A stretch of 64,000 nt of DNA from Microplitis mediator. Taxonomy: Eukaryota > Arthropoda > Insecta > Hymenoptera > Braconidae. The notes below the pieces were generated by a model that saw nothing but the letters and a program-made list of their open reading frames with translations, had not been told where the DNA came from and ran no database searches. Shown here piece after piece: positions 1 to 10,824 of the stretch (positions within the stretch are counted from its first letter, which is position 1; each line of letters begins with the position of its first letter). The translations under genes were made by a program, and so were the position numbers. Location of the stretch: positions 11,369,264-11,433,263 of the forward strand of contig NC_079975.1 of assembly GCF_029852145.1 (NCBI RefSeq), given 5' to 3'.

Positions 1-1014
1 TTTCCGCATCATCAAAAAAAAAACAAAAATACAGAAATGGAGTGTCTTTTTTTTTTTTAATTTAGTTGAAATTTCTATACATGCCTTTGTATATATTGGA
101 AATTTTGATATATGGCCATATATAATTCACTTTTACCGGACAATTAAATCACTATTTGATAAATTCAATTATTCCTATTTTATCCAATGAAATATAATAA
201 TAATTACAATAGTATAAATCCTCGTGTCTGGCGTCAGACATTTTTAAGCTTTATTGTCGGCCATTTTTAGGCCTAACGAGTTTCGGCCGAGAATAAAAAT
301 TACTTTTAGAATATTTTCACCCGGGTTTTCTCATTGGTTGTCCAAGCTAGACACAGAAAATTATTTATTCAAGAAGATAATAATCTTTCAATTGAAAAAA
401 AACGTCTAGACACGCTCGGTGCCAGCCACAGATTTCTGTCAAAATTATAGGTTTTGTTTTTTATTAATTCATAAAATATTATAAAACATAATAAATAAAT
501 TTATAATAAAGAGTAATAAGAATATTAATGATTAAATAAGTGTATAAATAAATTATTTATTAAGTGTTATAATTTGAGTGTAAAAATGTATACAAAAGGC
601 CATGATGCCTAGGTGTGGTATATAAATATCTTCAATACTAAACAACAATTACATACAAATGTGATTAATTTCACCATACATCAATATACATAATTGAATA
701 AATTTGTTGTTATTAAATATAAAATTATTTGAAACTATTGACAAATTTTGAATTGGCAATACATTAAACTAACATAGTCGTTTTAATCTTATTTTAAATA
801 TTTTTAAAATTCATTAATTTTATGTTACAGATATATAATTAAAAAATCATTTTTAATTAATTCTGCCGAGTCCATAGAATAAAAAGTAACAGCACTGTTT
901 TTTCTTCTGCTAGCAATACAACGTTTTATAAAGGTAGAATATTTTTCCATTTACTATTATAACTTTAATTTAAATCTATTAATAATGATTTTTTTATTGT
1001 GAAGATTTATAAAA
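1..1014. other. AT-rich intergenic DNA, no gene seen
   Basis: I see no open frame of substance, no RNA gene and no clear repeat termini here. The sequence is dominated by A/T runs and short oligo(dA/dT) tracts, as in intergenic or intronic insect DNA. Confidence 0.6.
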
Positions 1015-1559
1015 ATGGGTAATCTGTTGTGCTATGGTTTAATTATACCAGAAGAATAGTATCTCAATTTTTCAAAGGATCAAATTCTAGATGATATTCG
1101 CCATCATATTGTATTATTAAATAAGAACGGTGAAAAATTTGAAAATTTAAGACTACAAATTGGTGATATTGTAACAGAATTGAAAAGTTTTGATATTGAA
1201 GCATGCTGGTGGTTTGCTAGATTCGGTGATGGAGAACTGAATGGCAGTATTTCTTCACCAAAAATTTAGTTCCTGAAATGTTTCCAGAATTTGAAAATGA
1301 TTATGTGATGAACCAGAGGAGAAGAGAAAGGCAAATAATAATGGATCGGTTCTTAACTCATTCAAACAATCATCATGATTATCCAGATGATGGCATTGAG
1401 TTAGATGAAAATGAGTTTGAACGCTTGGATGATATAAAAGTCTTTTTAAAATATAAAGAAATTATACCAAAAATCTGCACAGCTAGTTTGAGTATAGATG
1501 AGGTTGTTGGAGGAATCGGCGAAAAAATGGCAAGATTTTTAGATAATTTATTATTATAA
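1015..1559 (+). pseudogene. Unrecognised broken coding region
   Basis: An ATG at 1015 opens a frame that meets TAG at 1057-1059, then stays open to 1269 (KDQILDDIRHHIVLL, SFDIEACWWFARFGDGE). A second frame takes over near 1240-1250 and runs to 1559, with an acidic stretch (DDGIELDENEFERLDD) and the end KMARFLDNLLL. Codon use and amino-acid composition look protein-like across both parts, so this is probably one gene broken by a stop and a frameshift. I do not recognise the family. It abuts the Polinton polymerase relic on the opposite strand, so it could be Polinton cargo or an unrelated fragment. Confidence 0.4.
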
Positions 1560-2826
1560 CTACAATGCTGATAGAAAGCTACACTGTGTGGAAAATGCTC
1601 CTGAGTTTCATCATCTCCTTGGGTTTTTTCTAGTGTACATTCAAAGTCAGCATATGCCACAAAAGGCACGGTGTCTTTATATTGATAGTTTTTGAATTTT
1701 TAAATTTGATCTTTTTTTTAGAAATGTCATATGGACTTTATTCATTTTCTAACAATCAGCTTTGTGATTTTCATACGAATAATCATATTTGAAATGATTC
1801 AACCATCTATCAGAAAAAAATAATTTGCTGTTTGACTTAGAAATTTGAGATTTAACTAGTCATGAAAGATCTTTGATCAAAGCAAAGTGGACTTTGGGTT
1901 GCAAATTTTGAGTATAAAAATTAGATACATTTATTTTAACATATTGTTGTACCATTAAGAGATGAATAACTTTTTTATCAGACACTATAAGCTTACTTAG
2001 ATACAAAGGAATTATTGTACTTTTATCGGATTTGTTATTGCAAAATTTTGACTCGATACCGTAGACATTAATTGATAAATTATTTAATTTCCGAATTTCG
2101 GAATATCATTTAAAGTGATTGGAAATTTTATACCTTCATATATTAATATAAAACTAAAGTGAGGATATGACATTTTTCTCACAGGATGTTCATTAGTGGC
2201 AGGATGTAATGCTGCTACAACGCTCCAAAGAAAACAATGTTCATCAAAATGTTTAATACTTTTTTTTTTCACCTGTATGTCCTTGGGTAGCTCCACAAAC
2301 GTTAAATCTCCATTTTGAAGAGGCGCATATCTTGACATGATAAAACTTGTAATGATTAAACTGAGGAATTCAGTCAAACTCCATCCAGAATCTTTTTGAT
2401 TAAATTCCACGACTTTCTTCAATAATTTATCGTTGACATGATCTTTGTACCAAGTAGCAAGAGATGTTACGGTTAGAATGTCTCGGCTCCTGGTGTTGAA
2501 TGACTTCGTTTCTTCAATGACATTTTCCGCTTTTTCGTTTCTGAATTTGCAAATCAATTAAACATTTACTTCAAGTCCAGCAACATCTCTGAGCATATTC
2601 TCAACTTTTTCAGTTATAAGGGCTCGAGTATCATTAAGAAAAGCACGAAGATCTGTATGACCTTGATTCACCACACATCCTAATTTGATATTACTTGAGA
2701 ATGCATGTTCAAGATCTTGTCACTTGATGAGACGACGGTTTGCACGCAAGTCACCACCAGTTACTTCACCACTCAATTGTGCAAATTGATCAGCACACCA
2801 GTATAAAAGGACAATATTTGCTCCCC
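1560..2826 (-). pseudogene. Polinton/Maverick-type DNA polymerase B, N-terminal part, decayed
   Basis: Read on the minus strand from about 2826 to 1560. Upstream part: segments around LLYWCADQFAQLSGEV, an in-frame TGA near 2720, then TDLRAFLNDTRALITEKVE. Middle part (2084-2557, 157 residues open): DSGWSLTEFLSLI and DEHCFLWSVVAALHPA followed by EGIKFPITLNDIPKF, the block preceding the exonuclease domain in insect Polinton-type PolB proteins. Then INVYGIESK, LIKDLS and a relic of a C-x-n-H-x-n-C element, and finally VPFVAYADFEC (near 1650), the Exo I motif with the catalytic D-x-E pattern. Stops and at least one frameshift interrupt it. The remaining exonuclease motifs and the polymerase palm are absent, because homology stops at 1560. 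A protein-primed replication polymerase is inferred from the family. It is non-functional here. Confidence 0.72.
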
Positions 2827-2970
2827 TGATTAAAAAAAGCAATTTAAAACGATTTGCAATGTTGAATGCCCATAAGAAGAGGGATTCAAAAGTATTCAAG
2901 GTGTTCAAAAGCATTAAAAAGTATTTAAAATTTTTATTTCGAACCGTTTTAAATCGCTTTTTTTAATCAG
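2824..2970. mobile_element. Short MITE, CCTGATTAAA-ended family
   Basis: Inverted ends CCTGATTAAAAAAAGC and GCTTTTTTTAATCAG enclose about 115 bp made of the word AGTATTTAAAA/TTCAAAAG. It terminates the recognisable PolB homology on its left and abuts the next MITE on its right. It shares ends with the elements at 12651, 23895, 24289 and 43922. Confidence 0.6.
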
Positions 2971-3370
2971 CCCTCGCAGATTTGAATCACGGTGGAAGCA
3001 CGGTGGGTTTGTTCCATTTTACCACTGTGATTACGCGGTGTATCCACCGTGATTCCACGGTGGCTTGACCACTGTGTATACACGGTGTTTCCACTGTGAT
3101 TACGCGGCGGATACACCGTGGAACCACGGTGGTGAAATAGCACAAAGTCACCGTGAAATCACTGTGGGTGTACCGCGTAATCACAGTGGAAACACCGTGT
3201 ATACACAGTGGTCAAGCTACCGTGGAATCACGGTGGATACACTGCGTAATCATAGTGGATACACTGTGTATACCCGGTGGTGAAATGGAACAAACCCACC
3301 GTGTAACCACGGTGGATCCACAGTGTTTACACTTCTACGGTGTTTCTACCGTGATTCAAATCTGCAAGGG
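2971..3370. mobile_element. MITE made of CACGGTGG words, copy 1
   Basis: Terminal inverted repeat CCCTCGCAGATTTGAATCAC ... GTGATTCAAATCTGCAAGGG. The interior is a run of CACGGTGG, CCACCGTG and GTGTATACAC words on both strands, so the whole 400 bp can fold. Open frames across it are low-complexity by-products. A second copy lies at 5796-6147. Confidence 0.85.
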
Positions 3371-4584
3371 AGGGTCGTACACTTCTCCGGAATCGAACGA
3401 CTATTTGAGGATCTAGCAAGATCTCGTTAAAGTAATTAATTGTATCAGTGCGCACTTGATAATCACTTCTGAGAATGTTCTTTAGCTAATGGCTTATCGT
3501 GTAACTCATTAATTGATTTAATTATTGAATCTACGGGACGCTGAAGCGCCGCAATAAAATCATTTTGTGCCATTCTTTAGAAGTTCCCTTAAAATTATTT
3601 TTTTCAAAAGTCCATCACTAAAGTTACTGTTTATAATTACACTTAAAGTTGTTTTTTAAAAGTTTATCACTAGTATTGCTTAGTAAGTAGTTTTTATATA
3701 AATTAAATAGTTGTTAAAAAAATAAATTTTTAAGAAATCACTATGATTGTTCGTTTGTTAATTTATCACTTAAATTATTTATATATTGTTCAAATAACTA
3801 CTTAGAAATTGTTCATTTGTTGTTTAAATAATCACTCGAGAATTGGTTTATAAAAAAATTTATCAAAAATTTTGTTGCACAATTTTAAAAACGCGCACTC
3901 AGAGAACTTGTAATCGTGAGAAATTCGTACTTCATTCAGAGAACTCGTAATTCTTTTGGTGAAGTATGCTCTGACGTGGTGCTTTTATAGGTGGGGCGTG
4001 ACTCATCAACTGCGCAGTAGACAGTCCTGGCACTTATGACTACCAGCCTTATGAAATAAACTTCCCTAGAAACTTGCGAAAAATTCCCTAGAAAATATTA
4101 AAGTACCAACCTTAGAAAACCAAATCCCCTAGAACCTTGACAAAAAAATCCTAGATTGTATCAACATTACCGAAGATGTAGGTGGCGCAACGGAGAGTTT
4201 AATGTCATCTACTACGCAGTTGAAAATTTAACCGGATGAGTCACGATCTAAAAATGGAATCGAGTGAGTCATCATCTAAAATTAAACTCTATGGAACATT
4301 CTACTACGCAGTTGAAAAAACAAAGGGAAGTTTTTTTCTTGGAACTGGATGAGTCATCATCTGAAAATGAACAGTTTACTACGCAGTTAGAATTAAGCTC
4401 GATGACATCATCTAAAAATAGAATTAATTAAGTCATAGCTACTAGAGAAAGTTCGCTGTTCCTAAAAAATAATGATGTGAAATCTTATGATTTCTGATTA
4501 GTGTCTAATAACTTTTTGTTGAAAATGTACCACTTATTCATATAGTAACCTTAGAAAAACACAAACTTAAAAGTTTCAGAATTG
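3371..4584. other. Intergenic, diverged short repeats
   Basis: No gene seen. Between 4150 and 4440 the phrases ACTACGCAGTTGAA and GAGTCATCATCTAAAA recur imperfectly three to four times. Near 3895-3960 CAGAGAACTTGTAAT / CAGAGAACTCGTAAT is repeated. None of this resolves into a known element. Confidence 0.4.
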
Positions 4585-4830
4585 ATTCAGAATGGCAGAC
4601 ACAAGCATAATATTTAGTTCAGAATGGTGAATGAGAGCTCAAAATGGCGGGTATGAGCATAATATTTCATTCAAACTGGCGGAAATGGACATAATATTTA
4701 ATTCAAAACGGCGGAAATGGGCATAAGATATAATTGAACATGGTGGAAATGGGCTAAATATTTAATTCAAAATGGTGGATAAGAAAATAACATTTAATTC
4801 AAAATGGCGGACACGGGCTCAAAACTTCCA
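4585..4830. repeat. Diverged minisatellite with AAAATGGCGG core
   Basis: Seven or eight imperfect units of roughly 30-38 bp, each around TTCAAAATGGCGGA and ATGGGCATAATATTTAA. Unit length and sequence drift considerably. A few more isolated AAAATGGCGG words occur to 5210. Confidence 0.6.
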
Positions 4831-5269
4831 ACTATGAGGTTAACACGAGTATTGATCTTTTCAAAAATTTCACTTCAAAGTATACATGAGGCGCCAACTG
4901 TCATAACACGAGCTCAAAATGGCGAATAAGAGCTCAAAGTAGACGTTGATTGACACAAAATATTGTCAGTAGCACAAAATCTTATCAATTACCTTCGAAA
5001 TGTTAAAAAAGTGTCCTAGATAAGCTCAAAAATGAGCTCGACCAGTTAAACGAGCTACACCAACTGCCAATACATGACGCGCCACCTGTTTTTGCACTTA
5101 ACAACACAAAATAAATGTCAACTAGCATAAAAAATCTGGAGAAAGGGCTCAAGGTAAGCTCAAAATGATGGTTAATAGCTCAAAATGGCGGGTAAGAGCT
5201 CAAAATAACTGCCACTTAGCATCAAACGAGCCCTAGATAAGTTGAGCTTGGTTGGTAAAAAAGACTTCC

Positions 5270-5375
5270 TATTAGCATCCAAATGATAACAATTAGCATC
5301 CAAATGATGTCGATTAGCGTCAATATGATGTCAATTAGTGTCAAAATGATGTCAATTAGCGTCAAAAGATATCAA
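5270..5375. repeat. 21-bp minisatellite
   Basis: About four tandem units close to AAATGATGTCAATTAGCGTC, with single-base differences between units. Confidence 0.6.
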
Positions 5376-5399
5376 AAGAGCCCTAGATAAAAACGCCAA

Positions 5400-5650
5400 C
5401 AGTTGGCACGCTATCATAAATCGATAACTTACCATCGGTCAGTACAACAGATCATGCCCATCTTGACCCTATTGTATCCAGAATCTTCCCTGCCTATCTA
5501 CTGCTACCCGTTCTCTTACTCGGTCTACGACCAGCCTGATGTTACGTCCAGGTAGCGGGTACCGATGGACAATTATTATTATTATTATTTTCGGCCCTAG
5601 TCTTTCGACCACTAGACCGGGATCACCCTGAGTGGATTATCTGAGAGGTA
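5400..5650 (-). other. Possible 3' tail of a non-LTR retroelement
   Basis: A comparatively GC-rich patch (5440-5560), followed at 5575-5590 by (ATT)n, which is (AAT)n on the minus strand, and then GGCCCTAGTCTTTCGACC. Simple AAT tails are common at 3' ends of non-LTR elements, so I suspect a 3' fragment. No coding part is visible and no family can be named. Confidence 0.2.
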
Positions 5651-5795
5651 TTTTGAAATAAAAAAATTATAGTTGGATGTACAATTTAAATTACTAATAT
5701 ATTCTACAAAATTTCGACGATAGGAATACAATAATATTTGAAATTAAAATTATAATTAAGTGGCTGGTCAGCCGACATTAAAACGAAAATTGGTT

Positions 5796-6147
5796 CCCTC
5801 GCAGATTTGAATCACGGTGAAACACGGTGGGTTTGTTCCATTTTACCACTGTGTATACACGGTGTTTCCACTGTGATTACGCGGTGGATACACCGCGGAA
5901 CCACGGTGGTGAAATAGCACAAAGCCACCGTGGAATCACGGTGAATACACCGCGTAATCACAGTGGAAACACCGTGTATACACAGTGGTCAAGCCATCGT
6001 GGAATCACGGTGGATACACCGCGTAATCGCAGTGGATACACTGTGTATACCCGGTGGTGAAATGGAACAAACCCACCGTGTAACCCCGGTGGATCCACGG
6101 TGTTTACACTTCTACGGTGTTTCCACCGTGATTCAAATTTGCGAGGG
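5796..6147. mobile_element. MITE made of CACGGTGG words, copy 2
   Basis: Same ends as the copy at 2971 (CCCTCGCAGATTTGAATCAC ... GTGATTCAAATTTGCGAGGG) and the same interior of CACGGTGG/CCACCGTG words, about 50 bp shorter. Both copies share segments such as GGAACAAACCCACCGTG, so they derive from one transposed parent. Confidence 0.85.
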
Positions 6148-6738
6148 TTATTAATTCTGAATTATAGTTGGGACATAAAGTGGCGAGCCGCCTACTCTTA
6201 CTCATATAATTCGAATTTTACATTAAAATATTATTATAAAAATTGTCTTTTATAAATAACGAGAACCAGTAATTTTAAACGTAAAAATTATCTCTTTTGT
6301 TTGTGTCACGAGTAATTAGCAAATCAAAAATTCAATTGCCTATTATGATAATTTAATTTACAGTACCTGTGGTTGCAGCAACTGGATATTTCCTATTTAT
6401 ATCGTTGTGGTAGGTTACACTGACTCTAGTGTAATATTTATGTTTACAATTTTGTTTCACTGTTTAATTTATACTTTCAATTATTCTAAATTAATATTAA
6501 CTTGTAAAATATTTGTTAAATTAAGTATAAAACACTTGTAAAAGAATACTATGTACTTTTGAGTAAAATAAATATTACAGTGCTGCCTCTGTTATAATAC
6601 GATGTAAGCTATAAAAATTACGATATTGTATCGTAATTTTTAAATATTAACTGCGTCCTCCGCAAGAGGCGCTCTCATGACATGAATGTTTATTCAAATC
6701 GTTTATATGAACCTTAAAAACCATATAAAGTGTAGGCT
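6148..6738. other. Intergenic, no gene seen
   Basis: AT-rich. A small hairpin TTACGATATTGTATCGTAA lies near 6621-6640. Its TTACGAT word recurs several times up to 7015, in and around the SINE candidate that follows. Confidence 0.4.
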
Positions 6739-6990
6739 CTTCGGTGGCCGAGTGGTCCAAGGCGTCGGACACTTCGCACTCAGAAGGACTCAGGTTCGAA
6801 TCCAACGTCCGAACGATTATTAATTTGTTCTTTTATTTAAAATTTCTCTTCAAATTTTACGATATTCACATCGTAATTTATATTGAAGAGCTTAAGACTT
6901 CGTATTATTTGTCAGAAGTATTATTTCTTAAAGGAAATTTCCAACGCTACATCGTAAAAATTACGATTATAAAAGTCTAGTCCACCACTA
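6739..6990 (+). repeat. tRNA-headed SINE candidate
   Basis: The first 75 bp carry both internal Pol III promoter boxes in tRNA order: box A TGGCCGAGTGG and box B GGTTCGAATCC. The D-arm looks like the tRNA-Leu/Ser class. The anticodon stem and part of the T stem do not pair, so this is a tRNA-derived or decayed sequence, not a working tRNA. About 100 bp downstream a body (GAGCTTAAGAC..., ..CATCGTAAAAATTACGAT) recurs at 59795-59905. Head plus repeated body suggests a SINE; a tRNA pseudogene beside an unrelated repeat is the alternative. Confidence 0.45.
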
Positions 6991-7699
6991 CAATAATCAA
7001 TAGGACAAATTACGATATTATTATCATAAATTTAATTAGAATTTTTTTTCCGTGTAGGTGGCCAGCCAGCCGACACTCAATTCCAAAATTCAAAATTTAT
7101 ATTTACTATTCTATTTTCTTATTATTATCTCGTATTAATTAAAATCATATGTTAAGTAATTTTTATTAAAAATATTTTGTTAGTTAAAAATTATTTTGGA
7201 TAGTAATTTTTGTATTCAATTCCCTTGATGACTATTTCGTCATTTAATATCTATTTGTTCTATGATCCCGAGATGTCTCGACAGAAGTGCACTCAGATAG
7301 AAAGTAAGGGATTAAGATTGTTTAAAAGATTCACGTCTTACTTATTTTGAGTACGCTTCTGCTGATAAACATTTTCGGTTACTTTCCACGTAAGTGTTTT
7401 CAGCTAGCCTTTGGGCCTTGGTAATTACTTAAGGGTCATTACGGCTATATTTAGGTGTTTGTTCTAGCATTTCAACAAATGTCGAAACAAACAAGCCTAA
7501 TCTTTTAAAAGCATTTTCTCTTTTTTAACTACCTTATCTCTTATCTTTTTAACATTAATTCTTTTTAAAAAACTAAAAATAAAATAAAAGTAAAAATAAA
7601 AACTGGTCGCCTGCTTAATTTTAATTGTAAAATAAAATCATAATGCCAAATAATTAAATGTATTTTTAGCAAATTTAACTAGACGTAACATAAATTTAC
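6991..7699. other. Intergenic, no gene seen
   Basis: AT-rich with no convincing frame. The words GGCCAGCCAGCCGACA (7062) and GGCTGGTCAGCCGACA (5762) recur, suggesting an old shared repeat around the 5796 MITE. Confidence 0.4.
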
Positions 7700-7775
7700 T
7701 GAAAAAAAAAATACAGAAGAATTATTGCAACCTATCTTCATTGTATTTTTGTAAATTTTTAGAAAAAATCAAAGA
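7700..7775. mobile_element. Left-arm remnant of palindrome A2 (GGGGCATTCC family)
   Basis: GAATTATTGCAACCTATCTT and the following about 50 bp are the inverse of 20940-21015. The two parts were adjacent arms of one palindrome before H inserted between 7775 and 19042. The outer part of this arm is missing. Confidence 0.6.
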
Positions 7776-7823
7776 GGGCATAGCCGGATTAATATGGGAA
7801 TTCTGCCCCCATGGCTTTTTTGA

Positions 7824-7831
7824 CTCAAACT
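7824..7831. repeat. Target duplication of element L, left
   Basis: CTCAAACT immediately before L, repeated at 14939-14946 after L. The uninterrupted version is visible in the opposite arm of H (GATTCAAACTTAGGGGG on the minus strand near 18990). Confidence 0.8.
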
Positions 7832-8189
7832 GGGAAGGTATGAGTTGCCTACCATTTTATTGCCGAATTAATAGTTGCTTACCTTATTAATACCTACATT
7901 TTTAATGCCCACTGTATAATTGCTTACTGTAAAGTTGCCTACTGAGATAAATTGCCTACTGTTAAGTTGCCTACTGAAATTTATTGCATACTGTTAAGTT
8001 GCCTACTAAAAATATTTGCATACTGTTAAATTGCCTACTAAAAATATTTGCATACTGTTTTGTTGCCTACAAAAATAATCAAATAACGTTCTATTGTCAA
8101 AACAAATATTAAAAAAAATTTTAATTATTCCGTAAAAACAAATGCTTTCTATGTAATTATCTATTGAAATATATATATATATATATATA

Positions 8190-9971
8190 CACTAATGCAA
8201 AAAATTAAAGGAGCAGAAAAATTTTATAAATTTTTTAGTGATTTTTGGAAGGCTGTAACTTGGTGAAAAAAAATCGTATCGAAAATTAAAAAAAAGCATT
8301 TTATAGCTTGAAATCTCTAGTTTAGGTGTATTTTTTTCAAAATTTTTTAAAAGCTCCAATTATTGCGCAAACATGAGAAATACCGCGAGCCAAAAAATTT
8401 CTAAATTTTTTTTTTTTTTCCGAAGAGCCTACGGACCGCGGAAAAATTCTTTCAACTAAACGAATGCATACATCGTTTAGCAAATTTATTCAGCTTCAAT
8501 TTGGTTTTTTTTTAACCTCGTAGGACGATTTGTCGCAGAGATATCAGCCTTCAAACAGAAAATGATCCTTTTGGCTTTGATCTTCGATATTTCAGGTACC
8601 AATGATCGCACAGAAAGTTGAAGGGTGGCGTTGAAAACTTAAATAAATTCCCTACAAGACCCTGTCATCATTTTTTGAAAAAAAAAATTTTTTTTATTTT
8701 TAATATCCATTAGAAGAAAGTACAAAAAAATGACTTTTTTTGGTTTTTTAGTAAATCAACCGCTACTCTGCAAATATCGATAAAAAAAATAATGTTGCCA
8801 GGGACTTTTTTAGCTTAATGTACCCCCAAGACCCCTGTAAATTTTTAAATGGATCTATCGAACCGTTTTTTGGGAATCATCGATCATATTTAGCTAAACA
8901 ATTAAAGGAGCAAGTTTTGTTCCTTTAATTGTGTAATCATAATCAAAATGAAAAAAATTTTTTTTTTCGACTTTTCTCAAATTTTTGCGTTGGTAACTCA
9001 GCAAATGCAAGGAAATGACAAAAAAAATAAAAAATTTCCAAAAAATGTCAAAAAAAAAATTTAGAACACAAAAAACGAGTTTCAATTTTTTTTTTTTCTT
9101 TGATTTTTTTTGAAATTTTTCGGAAATTTTTTATTTTTTTTTTGTCATTTCCTTGCATTTGCTGAGTTACCAACGCAAAAATTTGAGAAAAGTCGAAAAA
9201 AAAAATTTTTTTCATTTTGATTATGATTACACAATTAAAGGAACAAAACTTGCTCCTTTAATTGTTTAGCTAAACTTTGATCGATGATTCCCAAAAAACG
9301 GTTCGATAGATCAATTTAAAAATTTACAGGGGTCTTGGGGGTACATTAAGCTAAAAAAGTCCCTGGCAACATTATTTTTTTTATCGATATTTGCAGAGTA
9401 GCGGTTGATTTACTAAAAAACCAAAAAAAGTCATTTTTTTGTACTTTCTTCTAATGGATATTAAAAATAAAAAAAATTTTTTTTTTCAAAAAATGATGAC
9501 AGGGTCTTGTAGGGAATTTATTCAAGTTTTCAACGCCGCCCTTCAACTTTCTGTGCGATCATTGGTACCTGAAATATCGAAGATCAAAGCCAAAAGGATT
9601 ATTTTCTGTTTGAAGGCTGATATCTCTGCGACAAATCGTCCTACGAGGTTAAAAAAAAACCAAATTGAAGCTGAATAAATTTGCTAAACGATGTATGCAT
9701 TCGTTTAGTTGAAAGAATTTTTCCGCGGTCCGTAGGCTCTTCGGAAAAAAAAAAAAAATTTAGAAATTTTTTGGCTCGCGGTATTTCTCATGTTTGCGCA
9801 ATAATCGGAGCTTTTAAAAAATTTTGAAAAAAATACACCTAAACTAGAGATTTCAAGCTATAAAATGCTTTTTTTAAATTTTCGATACGATTTTTTTTCA
9901 CCAAGTTACAGCCTTCCAAAAATCACTAAAAAATTTATAAAATTTTTCTGCTCCTTTAATTTTTTGCATTA

Positions 9972-9974
<3 letters not shown>
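8190..9974. mobile_element. Near-perfect 1.8-kb palindrome G
   Basis: CACTAATGCAAAAAATTAAA at the left and its inverse at the right bound two arms of about 880 bp that differ at only a few scattered positions. The centre is near 9080. Flanks are (TA)n with a TA duplication, which fits a Tc1/mariner-like target. There is no credible protein frame; the frames seen on both strands are the two sides of the palindrome. The high arm identity suggests recent formation or gene conversion between arms. Confidence 0.8.

Positions 9975-10030
<56 letters not shown>
9975..10030. repeat. (TA)n microsatellite
   Basis: About 56 bp of uninterrupted TA at the right edge of palindrome G. A shorter (AT)n tract sits at its left edge (8170-8188). 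Confidence 0.9.
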
Positions 10031-10034
<4 letters not shown>

Positions 10035-10176
10035 AATGAAGTTACACTTAAAATAAGTTGATTGCGTTTCATTTCTTTTTTAAAAAAAGAAGAAAGCTTG
10101 ATTAACAAACATATTGTGTTAATCAATTTGTTTTGAATATTTTATTCGTCTCTTATTTAAAGTTATTTTAAAAATG

Positions 10177-10302
10177 GATAATCGTAGAGAAGATATTATT
10201 GAAATTTCCGGACGACATAATGATACTAAAAAGTATTATTATCAGGGTTATTGTTATAACATTGACCAAAGAAATCGCTACATCTACAGTGTATATTTAT
10301 AA
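10177..10302 (+). pseudogene. Short frame, possibly a FLYWCH-like transposase start
   Basis: 41 codons from ATG to TAA. The segment YYYQGYCYNIDQRNRYIY resembles the start of FLYWCH-type zinc fingers found near the N-terminus of some Mutator-like transposases, but the Cys/His ligands that should follow are not in frame. It lies inside element L, which has long TIRs and an 8-bp duplication, so it could be a relic of L's transposase. It could equally be chance. Confidence 0.25.
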
Positions 10303-10411
10303 ATTTGTATACTTATTCTAATACATTTTTTTTAAGTCCGAATATCTATATCCTATTCAGATATCTAATAACATGTAGATTTGTATATTATTTATGAAAA
10401 ACAAATTGTTA

Positions 10412-10672
10412 CACGGAAAAAAATAGGTGCTGCAACAGGACAAAATCCTGTTGTAGCAACAGCACAAAATCTTGTTGCAGCAACAGGATTTTTTCTGTGG
10501 AAGCAGGGTGTGTCCTGTTACTGTAACAGGAAAATCCTGTTGCTGCAACAGGATTTTGTCTTGTTGCTACCACAGGATGTGTCCTGTTGCTACAACAGGA
10601 TTTTGTCCTGTTGCTACCACATGATGTGTCCTGTTGCTACAATCCTGTTGCAGCGCCTATTTTTTTTCCGTG
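10412..10672. mobile_element. MITE made of CCTGTTGC words
   Basis: Inverted ends CACGGAAAAAAATAGGTGCT ... CGCCTATTTTTTTTCCGTG with TA duplications at 10410-10411 and 10673-10674. The interior repeats CCTGTTGCTACAACAGG and AGGATTTTGTCCTG on both strands. Open frames here are low-complexity by-products. Confidence 0.85.
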
Positions 10673-10824
10673 TATGGCAGATAAAATGTCAGCAACTGTA
10701 CATAATAATAATTAATTTTTTATATTATAATGATAATTAATTAGAGTGATAAGAAGTCAAAAACTTATTTTATCTTAGTATTTAGTACAGAAAAAATTTT
10801 CATTTAAAATGACCGCAACAATTC

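Noticed and set aside
2971..6154. Overlapping frames rich in His, Arg and Val in the CACGGTGG MITEs
   Set aside because: Repeat translation. All frames on both strands show the same periodic pattern.
6744..6980. 78-codon frame starting MAEWSKASD
   Set aside because: The start is simply the translated D-arm of a tRNA-like sequence (GTGGCCGAGTGGTCCAAGG), a common artefact.
10381..10740. 119-codon frame rich in Cys, Gln and Ala
   Set aside because: It runs through the CCTGTTGC-word MITE, and the pattern follows the repeat and not a protein.
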